NCBI GenBank assembly: GCA_016721195.1
Contig: JADKIO010000002.1
Coordinates: 108,561-172,560 of the forward strand
DNA from: Candidatus Geothrix skivensis
GTDB lineage: Bacteria > Acidobacteriota > Holophagae > Holophagales > Holophagaceae
Direction: 5' to 3'
Length of the DNA: 64,000 nt
Of the stretch, positions 8,317 through 17,459 are shown piece after piece; the stretch's first letter is position 1, and each line of letters begins with the position of its first letter. The notes beneath the pieces were generated by a model. The model ran no database searches. It was not told where the DNA came from and saw only the letters and a program-made list of their open reading frames with translations. Position numbers and translations under genes: made by a program.

Positions 8317-10765
8317 CCGTTGACCCCTTTGACTCCCGCGATGTCGCTCTGCAGGCCCACGCCCAGGTCCACCGCACGGCGGTGAACCACCAGAAGCCCG
8401 GCAGGTCGCCGGTGAGGCCCAGGCCGCTCACGCCATAGGTCTTGCCGTCGTCCAGGCTGCGGGCCCGGGCGTGCTCCAGGCTCACGGACAGGCGGAGGCT
8501 CGGCCCGGTGGGGATGGCCAGGGCGGTCTTGGCATAGGTCACCTGGTCCGCCGTGATGGCATTGGACCGGATGCCCGCGATGCGCACCACGGAACCGGTC
8601 CCGCCGATATCCAGGGAGTTGAAGCGATCGAAGGCCCGGCCTCCCGCCCAGCCGGCTTCGCCGTGGAACCAGAATCCCGGCTGCACCTCCCGATCCAGGC
8701 CCAGGCTGCCGCCCCAGCGCCGGAAGGCCCCGCCCTCCGGAACGACCTGGGGCTGGGTGGGCGTGCCGTAGGTGCCCTCCGGCCGCTGCCCCCAGCCATG
8801 GAAGCCCCGGAGCTGGAGGCCCCGGAAGAGCCAGGAGGCCTGCAGGGTGCCCGTGCGGGTGAGGCCCGTGGGCGGCAGGGCGAAGTCCGGGGTGCGGTAC
8901 TTGATATCGCCCTGGCCGTAGCTGTCGAACCGGAAATCGCCCCGGGCCTCCAGCCGGAAGCCGAGCCCCAGGTCCTGCCCCACTTCCAGGCCCAGGCTGG
9001 CGAAGCGTTGGCCCACCCCGTCCTTGTCAGAGAGCCTGCCCTTCTGCACGGGCCGTTCGGTCCCCTTGAGCAGCAGGGTCGTGGCCTTGGCGCTCACGTC
9101 CAGGCTGCCCAGGCCCCGGGGGATGGCCACGCTGGCGGTGTTGAAGACGATGGCCGTGAGGGCGTTGACCTGGATGCCCTTGCCCAGGGCGTTGTAGTCG
9201 AAGTAGACCAGGCCCGCCAGGGGGAACACCGGCGGCGAGAGGCCCGGATCCACCAGGACGACACCGGCAAGGGCGCGGCCGCTGCTCTTGGCCTTCTCCT
9301 CGATCTTCCGGGAGCCATCCTTCTGGCGCGTGAAGTAGCGCGCGCCCTCCGGCGTCACCTTGAGCATGGTGGAAGATGAGGTGCGGGCCGCCTCCCGCTC
9401 CCCCTGGAAGCCCTCGCCGTTCAGGTGGATGTCCCGGTAGGTCAGGCGCCGTTGCACCTGGATGACGCCCTCCGTGCTCACCCAGCGCTCGAAGGTCCGG
9501 ACCGAAACGGGCCGCCAGACCCCCGGTGCGGCCTCGCCGTAGGTGAGGATCTCCCGCTCGCTCTTCACGGTGCCCGGCAGGCCACTTCGCTCCCGGCGCT
9601 CCTCCAGCACCCGGCCCGTGGCCTCGTCCACGTCGATCTCCCCGGTGTAGGCCAGGGGATCCGGGCTCACGGGTTCGAAGCGCAACACCCGCCGGCCCGG
9701 CCCCTTTGGCCCGCCGTCCCGGTAGCGGTAGCGCTCGGTGAGGCCCAGGGCCACGGGCAGGGACATGGACTGGCGGCTTTCGATGAGGGGCAGCTGCACC
9801 TCGCCCTGGAGGTTGGCCTTCACCCCGTTGAAGCGCACTTCCTTCTGGAGCAGCTCGGGCCACTCGCCCGCCTGCTCGAAGTATCCGAAGGTGAAGCCGA
9901 GATCGCCGCCGGGGCCCCGCTCACCCTGGACGTGCAGGTCCAGGTCCGCCTTCGCCTGGAAGGTCCGGACCGCGGCCCGGGCCCGCAGCTGGGCCCCCCG
10001 GACCCTGGCCAGCAGCGATCCCACATCGTAGGTGTCCGCGGCGGTGACGGCCACCTCGACCCGGTCCTTCGGCGGGGGCGCCGGTGCCCAGGCACCTTCC
10101 ACGAACACCCAGCGCCGAGAGGCTCCCGAACGGCTGCCCAGGGTCAGGTCCCCGGGTCCGCCTTCCACCTCGGTGAAGCCCTCGGGAATCTGCGACGCAA
10201 GCTGGGCTGAGGGCCCGCCAGGGGGCACCACCAGCCGGCCCCCGTCGCCCAGGAGGGCGGATGCCAGGGCGCCCGGATCCTGCGACAGCCAGAGGGTCCA
10301 GGGCCGGCCCGGGAAGGTGTCCTGGGCCTGGGCCAGCTGGCCCCGCCAGGTGGCCAGTTCCGGGGCCAGGTCGCCGGGTACCAGGGCCCCGCCATCCACG
10401 GCCCCCCAGGCCGTCTCATCCAGGATGGGGGCCGCCTTGGGATCGAAGGCCAAGTAGAGCCGCTGGGTGGTCGACTGGGCCTTCAGGGCCTGGGAGGCCG
10501 CCAGCAGCAGGGGGATCCTGGCCTCCCCCAGGGGCAGGCGCAGGCGCACCGCCGGGGCCTCCCGCACCGCCAGGACCAGGCGGTTCCAGCCCTGCCGGGC
10601 CGCCTCCACCTGGGTGGTGTCCCGGTTGTCCTTGGGGACCAGGCCAGCCGAATCCAGCCCCCGCAGGTCCAGATCCACGGGGATGGCCACCCCCACCCGC
10701 AGCGGCGGCATGGGGGTCTGCGCCGCCAGCAGCAGGCTCAGGGTCGGCAGGATGAACAGGGGCAT
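8289..10765 (-). CDS. Large exported protein, predicted outer-membrane beta-barrel, one frameshift near the end
   Basis: No family was recognised. The ATG at 10765 begins a signal peptide (MPLFILPTLSLLLAAQTPMP). The middle resembles outer-membrane lipid-carrier or processing domains in style. From about residue 590 the chain alternates polar and hydrophobic residues in strands typical of a barrel (LGLGFRLEARGDFRFDSYGQ, LQASWLFRGLQLRGFHGWGQ). The frame breaks near 8390 within WWFTAVR. Adding one G gives VDLGVGLQSDIAGVKGVNGY and the ending VALLRVF, with stop at 8289-8291 and 826 codons. A terminal phenylalanine after alternating hydrophobics is the BAM beta-signal of outer-membrane barrels, which supports the repair. 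It is divergent from pilC with a 78-base gap. Confidence 0.72.
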
Positions 10766-10843
10766 GCGCGGCACGGGGCCTCCGGGTTCCTGCAGGCTAC
10801 CGCGACCACCGGGCCGTGGGTTATCCGGTATCCTCGAAGGCCT

Positions 10844-12030
10844 ATGCGATTCACGGTCCGACTCACCCATGCCAACGGCGAAGTGCTGGTGCGCGAGTTC
10901 GAGGCGGACGATGCGACGGCCCTCCGGGCCCGGGTCCTGGCGGAAGGGGGCTTCCCCCTGGAGATCACCCGTACGGACACGGCCTTCCGCAGCCGGGCCT
11001 CGCTGAAGACCGAATCCCTGGTGCTGTTCAACCAGGAGCTGCTGGCCCTGCTGAAGGCTGGCATCCCCCTCCTGCAGTCCCTGGAGCTGCTGGTGGGCCA
11101 CGGCAAGGATCCCCAGCTGCGCCGGGCCCTCACCCAGGTGGTGGAGCTGGTGCGGGAGGGCATGTCCTTCTCCGATGCCCTGGAGCAGGCGGGCTCGTTT
11201 CCCCCATCTACCGCAGCAACGTGGTGGCCGGCGAGCGCAGCGGCACCCTGCCGGAAGTGCTGGCCCGCTGGCTTTCCTTCCAAAAGTTCGCCCAGTCCAG
11301 CCGCCGCCGCATCATCGAGGCCCTGTTCTACCCCGCGTTCCTGGTCATGGTGCTGATCCTGGCCCTGGGGGTGATCTTCAACGTGGTGCTGCCCCGCTTC
11401 TCGGAGTTCTACGCGGGCGGCGACATCGAGATGCCCCTGTTCACCCAGATCCTCCTGGGCGCCGGAAAGCTCATCAGCTCCACCCTCTGGCTGCAGGGCA
11501 TCGGGCTCATCGGCTTGGCCATCCTCATCCGCTGGATGATCGCCTCCGAGGCCGGGCGGAAGCTGGCGGAGCGCATGCTGCTGATGATCCCCAAGGTGGG
11601 CACCCTCTACCGCATGTACCACTCCAGCGTCTTCTGCCGCACCCTGGGCGTGCTGCTTTCCGGGGGCCTGCCCGCCGTGCAGGCGCTTGAGGTGGTGCAG
11701 CGCACCAGCCCCAGCGAGCGCATGAAGGCGGGCCTGCTCACCATCACCGACCAGGTGCGCTCCGGCAGCAGCCTGAACCAGGCCCTGGAGCAGGCCAAGG
11801 TGCTGGACCCGCTGGCAGTGGAGATGGTCCGGGTGGGGGAGCAGAGCAGCGCCTTGCCCGAGATGCTCGATCACGTGGCGGACTTCTTCGATCAGGAAGT
11901 GGAGAAGGCCACCACCGCCGTCACCAGCCTCATCGGCCCCGTGCTCATCCTGTTCATGGGCATCATCGTCCTGGGCCTGCTGCTCGCCATCTACGTGCCC
12001 CTCTTCAACGCCAGCAGCGTGGTGCGGTAG
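10844..12030 (+). CDS. pilC: Type II secretion/type IV pilus inner-membrane platform protein (PilC/GspF family), one frameshift
   Basis: GspF/PilC proteins form the inner-membrane platform that couples the assembly ATPase to pilin or pseudopilin extrusion. Two T2SSF domains are visible. The first covers about 60-180 (FNQELLALLKAGIPLLQSLE, then VVAGERSGTLPEVL). The second covers about 260-385 (FCRTLGVLLSGGLPAVQALE, then MVRVGEQSSALPEMLDHVA). Hydrophobic helices include FLVMVLILALGVIFNVVLP and the C-terminal ILFMGIIVLGLLLAIYVPLF. The frame breaks near 11205: TTTCCCCCATC should carry one more C, giving FPPIYRSNV and 395 residues. No ATPase, pilin or secretin gene is adjacent, so pilus versus secretion use is undecided. 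Confidence 0.88.
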
Positions 12031-12043
12031 CCACGAAAGGGGG

Positions 12044-13684
12044 ATGAGGTTGCCTCAAGCCGGTACGACCTTGTTACTTTTCACATTGGCACTGAGGCTG
12101 GCTGCGGACGGAATCCCCGGTAGGGCGGCCGCCGCTCAAGACCCGCGGCCGACGGTGGAGCACCTCGAAGTCGCCGCCAACCGGGGGGACGCCGACTCCG
12201 CCAGGGAGTTGGGCGATCGGTTTTTCCATGGGCGTGAGGGATTGGCCAAGGATGAAGTCAAGGCTGTTCGCTGGTACCGCAAAGCCGCTGATCAGGGCCA
12301 TGTCATGGCGATCGCTGACCTCGGATACTGCACCCTCAACGGACTTGGCGGCCTTGACAAGGATGAAAGCAAAGCACTAGCCCTCTTCCAGGTCGCAGAT
12401 GCCCGAGGAAATGCCTACGCCGCCCGGATGATCGGGTGGATGTGCGAATGGGGCAAGGGCACCCCCAAGGACGACGGGAGGGCCGCCGAATGGTACCGCA
12501 GGGCAGCAGATCTGGACGACGAAGAGGCTCTGGTTAGCCTTGCCTGGTTGACAGAGTGTGGTCGCGGCGTCCCCAAGGACGACCAGGCCGCCGCAAGGAT
12601 GTACGCCGTAGGCGTCTCCAAAGGGAATGCCATCGCCTTGAACAATCTGGGATGGTTCTATCTGACTGGAAGGGGAGGGCTCCCGAAGGACTACAACCTG
12701 GCCCGCCACATGTTCGAGGTCGCCGCAGTGAAAGGCAATGCCCGGGCGGATGGCAACCTGGGTTACCTGTACGAGCAGGGGCTGGGGGTGCCCCGCGACG
12801 TCGTGGCGGCCATGTCCCACTTCCGTGATGCAGTCAAAGGAGGCGACCTCCTCGCCCAGCAGCATCTGGGCTATGTGTACGAATCAGGGCAACTGGTCCC
12901 TAGAGACCCAGCCCAGGCATTCCACTGTTTCAGCCTGGCGGCTGCTCAAGGGGATCGGCCCTCATTCCAGGGGCTCACTCGAATCCTGCTGGGTAGGCCC
13001 GCCCTCGACCCCGAGGACGCAGCGTCACTGCTTGCTCTCTGCCGCAACCACCTTGAACAAGGATTAACCGAAGCCAGGCTCCCGCTGGCTCTGGCGCTTC
13101 TTCTGGGGATCGGTGCACCCGCCCAGCCGGAGGAGGCCAAACGACATTTCTTGGAAGCCACGCATGAGCAACCGCCTTCGCCTTACCTACCTGTGATCGC
13201 AAAACAGTTCCAGTTCGGTCTTGGCACTCCGCGCGACCCAGGTTTCGCAAGATCGCTGCTCGAGTCCATGGTGGAACATGGAGCACCGGGGGCGCGGGTG
13301 GACCTGGCCAAATCGCTGCTCGACGAGTCGGGTGAGCTACAGGCAAAGGGAGTTTCGATCCTACGGGAGCTGAGTCGTGCGGGCGATGCCAAAGCCACCT
13401 TTGAGCTGGGACTCCTGCACCAGAACGGCCGAGCGGTTCCGATGTCGACCACAAAGGCCTTGGCCCTATTCTCCCAAGCCGCCGAAGGTGGCTTGGCCGA
13501 GGCCATGTTCCACCTGGGCCTTCTCCATCAGGCCGGAATCGGCGTCAAGAAGGACCCCACCAAGGCCAAAGGCTGGTATCTCAAGGCCGAAACCGCGGGC
13601 TGGCCGCTCGCCAAAGGCCGCGTCCTGCCCGATGGCAAGCTGGCGCCGCTCACTGCGCTCCCCGGCTTCCATCCGGCCAAATAG
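12044..13684 (+). CDS. Exported Sel1-like repeat protein
   Basis: A 546-residue protein with an N-terminal signal peptide (MRLPQAGTTLLLFTLALRLAADG) and about ten Sel1 (TPR-like) repeats of roughly 36 residues. Examples are ELGDRFFHGREGLAKDEVKA, WMCEWGKGTPKDDGRAAEWY and LGYLYEQGLGVPRDVVAAMS. Sel1 solenoids mediate protein-protein contacts, often in envelope signalling or secretion, but no partner is identifiable. Codon third positions look less GC-biased than in neighbours, a hint of different origin that was not measured. It starts 13 bases after pilC on the same strand and converges on the EnvC-like gene with a four-base gap. Confidence 0.85.
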   Translation: MRLPQAGTTLLLFTLALRLAADGIPGRAAAAQDPRPTVEHLEVAANRGDADSARELGDRFFHGREGLAKDEVKAVRWYRKAADQGHVMAIADLGYCTLNGLGGLDKDESKALALFQVADARGNAYAARMIGWMCEWGKGTPKDDGRAAEWYRRAADLDDEEALVSLAWLTECGRGVPKDDQAAARMYAVGVSKGNAIALNNLGWFYLTGRGGLPKDYNLARHMFEVAAVKGNARADGNLGYLYEQGLGVPRDVVAAMSHFRDAVKGGDLLAQQHLGYVYESGQLVPRDPAQAFHCFSLAAAQGDRPSFQGLTRILLGRPALDPEDAASLLALCRNHLEQGLTEARLPLALALLLGIGAPAQPEEAKRHFLEATHEQPPSPYLPVIAKQFQFGLGTPRDPGFARSLLESMVEHGAPGARVDLAKSLLDESGELQAKGVSILRELSRAGDAKATFELGLLHQNGRAVPMSTTKALALFSQAAEGGLAEAMFHLGLLHQAGIGVKKDPTKAKGWYLKAETAGWPLAKGRVLPDGKLAPLTALPGFHPAK

Positions 13685-13688
13685 TCCT

Positions 13689-14828
13689 TCACCGATACTT
13701 CCGCTTCAGCCACTTCTGTGGATCCTGGGGCTGGGCCTGGTGGCGGATCTCGAAGCCGAGCCTTGGACCGTCCACGGTGTCGCCCACGGCGCCCACGGCC
13801 TCCCCCGCCTTCAGCAGCTGGCCCTTGGCGAGGTCGATGCCCGCCAGGTGGGTGTAGAGGGTGAACCAGCCGCCGCCGTGGTCCAGGATGACCATGGGTC
13901 CGTAGCTCTGGTAGTAGTCGGCGAAGACCACCTTGCCATCGGCCACGGCCGCCACGGGAGCGCTGCCGGCCGCCGTAACGAGCAGGCCGCTCTGCATGGT
14001 CTTGGTGCGGAAGCGGGGGTGGAGGTGCTCGCCGAACCCCACCGCCAGGGTGCCCTCCACGGGCTGGGGCAGCTCACCCCGCAGGCTCGCGAAGGCCACG
14101 GCCGCCTCGAAGGCTTCGCCCTTGGGCTTGCCCAGCAGCCCCGCCAGCAGGCGCTCCAGCTGCACGGCTTCTTCGGCCAGCTCGGCCTGGGCCTGCCTCT
14201 GGGCCGCCTCGTCCTGCTGCAGTCCGTCCAGGAAGCTGTTGAGCTTCTCCTCCTGGAGCCGCAGGGCCGCCTGGAGCTGGGCCGCCTCCCGCTCATCGCC
14301 GGCCAAACGGCCCAGCACTTCCTTCAGGGATTTCTCCTTGGCGGCCAGGTCCCCCTGCAGCCGGTGGATCTGTCCCAGCTGCTTCTGCTCCTGCAACCGG
14401 GCCCAGGCCAGCATGCGGCCCCGCACCAGCCAGGCCTCGAGGTCCTTGAAGGTGATGTAGAGTCCCAGATCGCCCCAGGGTCCCAGGGCCTGCATCCATC
14501 GCACCTGCTTCCGGAGGTCCCCCTGGAGGCGCCGCACCTCGCTCTGGATGCGCGTCTGCTCCCGGCCGATGGACTGCACCTGGCTCTGGGCCTGGTCCCG
14601 GCGCAGCCGCGCCCCTTCCACCTGGGCTTTCACGCGATCCCGCTGCAGGGAGATGCCCTGGATCTCCACCAGCACGCCCTTGCGGCGCTTCTTGAGGGAG
14701 GCCAGCTGTTGATCCACCTGGCCCAGACGGCCCTGGATGGCCGCCAGCTTCTGGCGCAGCTCCGCCGGATCCTGGGCGCCTTGCGCCACCAGGAGGACCG
14801 GCAGGAAAAGACTCCAGCTGCGACGCAT
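13689..14828 (-). CDS. envC: EnvC-like murein hydrolase activator (degenerate M23 domain)
   Basis: A 379-residue exported protein. After a signal peptide (MRRSWSLFLPVLLVAQGAQ) there is a long coiled coil at about 20-245, rich in Gln, Arg and Leu, then a C-terminal LytM/M23 fold at about 265-379. The zinc ligands of active M23 peptidases are missing: the HxGxD position reads QSGLL and the final HLH reads GPRLGFEIR. This is the pattern of EnvC and NlpD, which do not cut peptidoglycan themselves but activate amidases at the division septum, EnvC under FtsEX control. No ftsEX or amidase gene is beside it. It lies three bases after the membrane-protein gene, probably in one transcript. Confidence 0.82.
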   Translation of the reverse strand: MRRSWSLFLPVLLVAQGAQDPAELRQKLAAIQGRLGQVDQQLASLKKRRKGVLVEIQGISLQRDRVKAQVEGARLRRDQAQSQVQSIGREQTRIQSEVRRLQGDLRKQVRWMQALGPWGDLGLYITFKDLEAWLVRGRMLAWARLQEQKQLGQIHRLQGDLAAKEKSLKEVLGRLAGDEREAAQLQAALRLQEEKLNSFLDGLQQDEAAQRQAQAELAEEAVQLERLLAGLLGKPKGEAFEAAVAFASLRGELPQPVEGTLAVGFGEHLHPRFRTKTMQSGLLVTAAGSAPVAAVADGKVVFADYYQSYGPMVILDHGGGWFTLYTHLAGIDLAKGQLLKAGEAVGAVGDTVDGPRLGFEIRHQAQPQDPQKWLKRKYR

Positions 14829-14831
14829 CGG

Positions 14832-15572
14832 CTACTTCCGGCTGCCCGCCGGAAGCAGCATGGCCAGGGCCCCCAGCAGCAGCGGGCCACCAATGGAGAG
14901 GGGCAGCGCCAGGGGCGAGAAGGGATCCGAAGGCAGCTGGGCCATGGGCAGCAAGCGGACGAGGACCTCCAGCACCTTCACCTGGCCGGCGCTCCAGCCC
15001 AGGTCCTGGCCGAAGTCCAGGAAGAAGCTCAGGCGCGGCCCCAGCTCCCGCAGCAGCAGGGTCAGCAGCAGCGCCAGCCCCGCGCTGGATTTCAGCAGAC
15101 GCGACAAGAGCACGGCCCACAGCAGCATCTGCAGGCCCAGCAGCAGCCCGTGCAGATCCGCCCGCAGCAGCTCCGGTGGCCAGGCTTCGCCCAGGAGCCG
15201 CCAGCTCAGGGCCCACACGGGGATCAGCGCCACCTGGGACAGGAAGAGGCCGTGGGCGAAGCCCAGGCCGGTGCCGGCGAAGAAGCCCTTGAGCCGCTCC
15301 CCCCGGGCGGCGGCGGCGGTCCACTGGCTGATGGGGCCGAAGGCCCCCAGCAGCACCACGAGGGATACGGACCAGTACATGACGCCCTGCAGGTTGCCCA
15401 GGGCGTAGGAGCGCAGGGAATCGGCGCCCAGGGGGATCACCGTGCCGAAGAGGAGGATCTGGGAGCCGCCCTCCCCCTGCTGTCCGCGGATGGCCATGAC
15501 CACCAGCCCCGTGATGAACAGGGAGGCCAGCGCCCAGCCGATGCGCAGCTTCGAACTTCCGAAACGATCCAT
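14832..15572 (-). CDS. Multi-pass membrane protein of unknown function
   Basis: A 246-residue hydrophobic protein with about six predicted membrane spans, for example IGWALASLFITGLVVMAIRG and GVMYWSVSLVVLLGAFGPI at the N-terminal side and a leucine-rich final span. The ATG at 15572 (MDRFGSSKL) was chosen over an upstream in-frame start whose residues are Pro/Ala-rich and unlike a protein start. The general plan resembles ABC-2 type permeases, but no motif proves it and no ATPase gene is adjacent. Its stop is three bases before the envC-like start, so the two are probably co-expressed and may share an envelope role. Confidence 0.62.
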   Translation of the reverse strand: MDRFGSSKLRIGWALASLFITGLVVMAIRGQQGEGGSQILLFGTVIPLGADSLRSYALGNLQGVMYWSVSLVVLLGAFGPISQWTAAAARGERLKGFFAGTGLGFAHGLFLSQVALIPVWALSWRLLGEAWPPELLRADLHGLLLGLQMLLWAVLLSRLLKSSAGLALLLTLLLRELGPRLSFFLDFGQDLGWSAGQVKVLEVLVRLLPMAQLPSDPFSPLALPLSIGGPLLLGALAMLLPAGSRK

Positions 15573-15677
15573 GGGGGGCTCCAAACGATTCCGAGGTATC
15601 AGTCTACAGGCTGAAGGTACGGAACTCCGAGGCGTCGCTGGCGCGGCCCACGGGGCCGCCCAATAGCCAGGACCTCC

Positions 15678-15703
15678 CCCGAGCAACGCATGGGTTGCTC
15701 GGG
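15678..15703 (-). terminator. Hairpin downstream of argR
   Basis: Perfect 10-base arms CCCGAGCAAC and GTTGCTCGGG around a six-base loop, 41 bases past the argR stop and upstream of the membrane-protein gene. There is no clear T-run, so its strength as an intrinsic terminator is uncertain. Confidence 0.55.
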
Positions 15704-15743
15704 ATCCATGGTCAGTCTCCGTGCTCCGGCATGCAGAAGGAGC

Positions 15744-16148
15744 TCAGCGCACCGCCAGCAGCCGCTGGAGATGCGCCTTCACCTCGGCCAGGCGCTCGGG
15801 CAGCACGGCCACGAACACCGTGTCATCCCCGGCCAGCGTGCCCATCTGGCCCGGCGCGGGATCTCCGTCGAGGCTCAGGCCCAGGGCCTGGGCGAAGCCA
15901 GGGGCCGTTCGCAGCACCAGGAGGTTGGGAGGCGCCTCGTGCAGGGTGACTTCGGGCAGCGCCTGGGCAAGCGCCTCGACGCGCCGGTACCGTCCCTGGA
16001 CCTTCTGCACCCCGAGCCGCTTCAGCCTCCGGGACAGGGTGGACTGGGTGAGTTCCTGGCCCTGGGTCGCCAGCTGAACGAGCAGGTCGCCCTGGTCGGC
16101 GATGGGAGCCGCTTCCAGCAGCTGGAGGATGAGTCGGTCCAAGTCCAT
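15744..16148 (-). CDS. argR: Arginine repressor ArgR
   Basis: A 134-residue ArgR/AhrC regulator, which as an arginine-bound hexamer represses biosynthetic genes. The N-terminal winged helix contains ELTQSTLSRRLKRLGVQKV, matching the family recognition helix. The C-terminal oligomerisation and arginine-binding domain carries the GTLAGDDTVFVAVLPE motif, with the paired aspartates that contact arginine. The ATG at 16148 (MDLDRLILQ) fits the family start; an upstream in-frame ATG would run through the operator region. It is divergent from the arginine operon, separated by ARG-box-like repeats. The first of these touches its own start codon, which suggests autoregulation. Confidence 0.93.
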   Translation of the reverse strand: MDLDRLILQLLEAAPIADQGDLLVQLATQGQELTQSTLSRRLKRLGVQKVQGRYRRVEALAQALPEVTLHEAPPNLLVLRTAPGFAQALGLSLDGDPAPGQMGTLAGDDTVFVAVLPERLAEVKAHLQRLLAVR

Positions 16149-16172
16149 GCATGAAGTATGCATAAATTTGCA
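16148..16172. promoter_or_regulatory. Overlapping ARG-box-like operators beside argR
   Basis: Two imperfect palindromes share a central TGCAT: TGCATGAAGTATGCA (16148-16162) and TGCATAAATTTGCA (16159-16172). Their half-sites TGCAT/ATGCA, spaced by A/T-rich centres, resemble the weakly conserved TGNATnnnnnATNCA operator bound by ArgR. The 11-base spacing of TGCA cores, one helical turn, is what a hexamer contacting adjacent half-sites would need. The block covers the argR start codon, so binding would block argR translation initiation or transcription start. Confidence 0.72.
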
Positions 16173-16244
16173 TGAATCAACAACCTCGATTTCCAAAAAA
16201 CACATATTTCATGAAAATTTAACCTAGAGGCCTCGCCAACATCA

Positions 16245-16257
16245 TGCATAATATGCA
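16245..16257. promoter_or_regulatory. ARG-box-like operator near argD
   Basis: TGCATAATATGCA is a near-perfect 13-base palindrome located 54 bases before the argD ATG. Further TGCAT or ATGCA half-sites follow at 16274 and 16294. With the argR-proximal pair this gives operators at both ends of the divergent region, allowing arginine control of both directions and possibly loop formation. The A/T-rich stretch 16165-16230 between them probably holds the promoters. Confidence 0.68.
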
Positions 16258-16310
16258 AATTGCCGCCTGGCCATGCATCACCCACGCGCGCATATGCACA
16301 GGACATCCAT

Positions 16311-17459
16311 ATGGTCACCGCCCCCACCGTTCCCGCCCTCCTCCCCACCTACGCCCCCTATCCCTTCCCCCTGGTCCGGGGCGAGGGGGACCGGGTGTTC
16401 GATGACCAGGGCCAGGCCTGGTGGGACTTCTACGGGGGCCACTGCGTGTGTGCCACGGGGCACAGCCACCCGGCGCTGGTGAAGGCCGTGGCAGACCAGG
16501 CGGCCAGCCTGCTCTTCTACTCGGCCGCCGCCGCCCTGCCCGTGCGGGATCAGGCGGCCGCCCAGATCACGGCCTTCGCCGGCATGGATTCGGTCTTCTT
16601 CTGCAACAGCGGGGCCGAGGCCAACGAGAACGCCCTGAAGGTGGCCCTGCTCCTCACCGGGCGCAAGAAGCTCGGCGCCTTCCAGGGGGGCTGGCATGGG
16701 CGCACCCTGCTGGCCCTGTCGGTGACCGACGATCCAAAGATCACCGAGCCCTTCGCCGAACACCTGGTACCCACCCTGCGGCTTCCCTTCGGCGATCTCG
16801 CGGCCCTCGCGGCCGCGGACTTCTCCGACCTGGCAGGCGTGATCCTCGAGCCCATCCAGAGCATGGCCGGCATCAAGACCGCCTCGGCCGAGTGGTTCCG
16901 GGCCCTGCGGGCCAAGTGCGATGCCTCGGGCACGCTGCTCATCTTCGACGAGATCCAGACCGGCATGGGCCGGATGGGCACGCCCTTCGCCGCCCAGTTC
17001 TACCGCGTACGGCCCGACCTCATCACCTCCGCCAAAGGCCTGGCCTCCGGGGTGCCCATGGGCGCCCTGCTCATGACCTCGGCCGTGGCCTCGCAGCTCA
17101 AGGGCGGGGACCTGGGCAGCACCTTCGGGGGCGGTCCCCTGGCCTGCGCCGCCCTGCTGGCGACCGTCGAAGTGATCGAATCCGAAAAGCTCATGGCCCA
17201 TGCCACCGGAGCCGCTGCACGGCTGCGGAAGGAACTGATGGAGTCGGTGGTCACCGAAGTGCTCGGCGAGGGCCTGCTGCTGGGTCTGCGCAGCGCCCAT
17301 GCGGCCGCCCTGAAGAAGCACCTGCTGGCCCAGAACATCCTCGTGGGCGGCTCCGGCGACCCCACCGTGCTGCGCCTCATGCCGCCCCTCAACGTCAGCG
17401 ACCAGGCCCTCCGGGCCCTCATTTCCGCCATCCACGCTTTCACCCCGGAGCAGCCATGA
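16311..17459 (+). CDS. argD: Acetylornithine aminotransferase
   Basis: A 382-residue class-III PLP aminotransferase that makes N-acetylornithine from N-acetylglutamate semialdehyde, using glutamate as amino donor. Landmarks: FYGGHCVCATGHSHPALVKA, NSGAEANENALKVA (phosphate cup), the FDEIQTGMGRMG block with the PLP-contacting aspartate, and SAKGLASGVPMG holding the Schiff-base lysine. The ATG at 16311 (MVTAPTVPALLPTYAPYPF) was chosen over in-frame starts from 16260, because an AGGA site sits just upstream and the longer version would run through operator sequence. It is the first gene of the arginine operon, and its stop overlaps the argF' start (ATGA). Confidence 0.94.
   Translation: MVTAPTVPALLPTYAPYPFPLVRGEGDRVFDDQGQAWWDFYGGHCVCATGHSHPALVKAVADQAASLLFYSAAAALPVRDQAAAQITAFAGMDSVFFCNSGAEANENALKVALLLTGRKKLGAFQGGWHGRTLLALSVTDDPKITEPFAEHLVPTLRLPFGDLAALAAADFSDLAGVILEPIQSMAGIKTASAEWFRALRAKCDASGTLLIFDEIQTGMGRMGTPFAAQFYRVRPDLITSAKGLASGVPMGALLMTSAVASQLKGGDLGSTFGGGPLACAALLATVEVIESEKLMAHATGAAARLRKELMESVVTEVLGEGLLLGLRSAHAAALKKHLLAQNILVGGSGDPTVLRLMPPLNVSDQALRALISAIHAFTPEQP

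Noticed and set aside
8192..11101. Start of the outer-membrane protein at 11101
   Set aside because: The upstream part overlaps the pilC gene and is not protein-like; the ATG at 10765 begins a proper signal peptide.
13377..15614. Long open frame of 745 codons on the plus strand, glutamine-rich
   Set aside because: It is antisense to the EnvC-like and membrane-protein genes; the Gln/His-rich composition is typical of the reverse frame of a GC-rich coding region, and it has no start signal.
16421..17455. N-terminal extension of argF' through argD
   Set aside because: The frame is open by chance in GC-rich DNA; the carbamoyltransferase family starts at MKHFTRISDLG and overlaps argD by ATGA.
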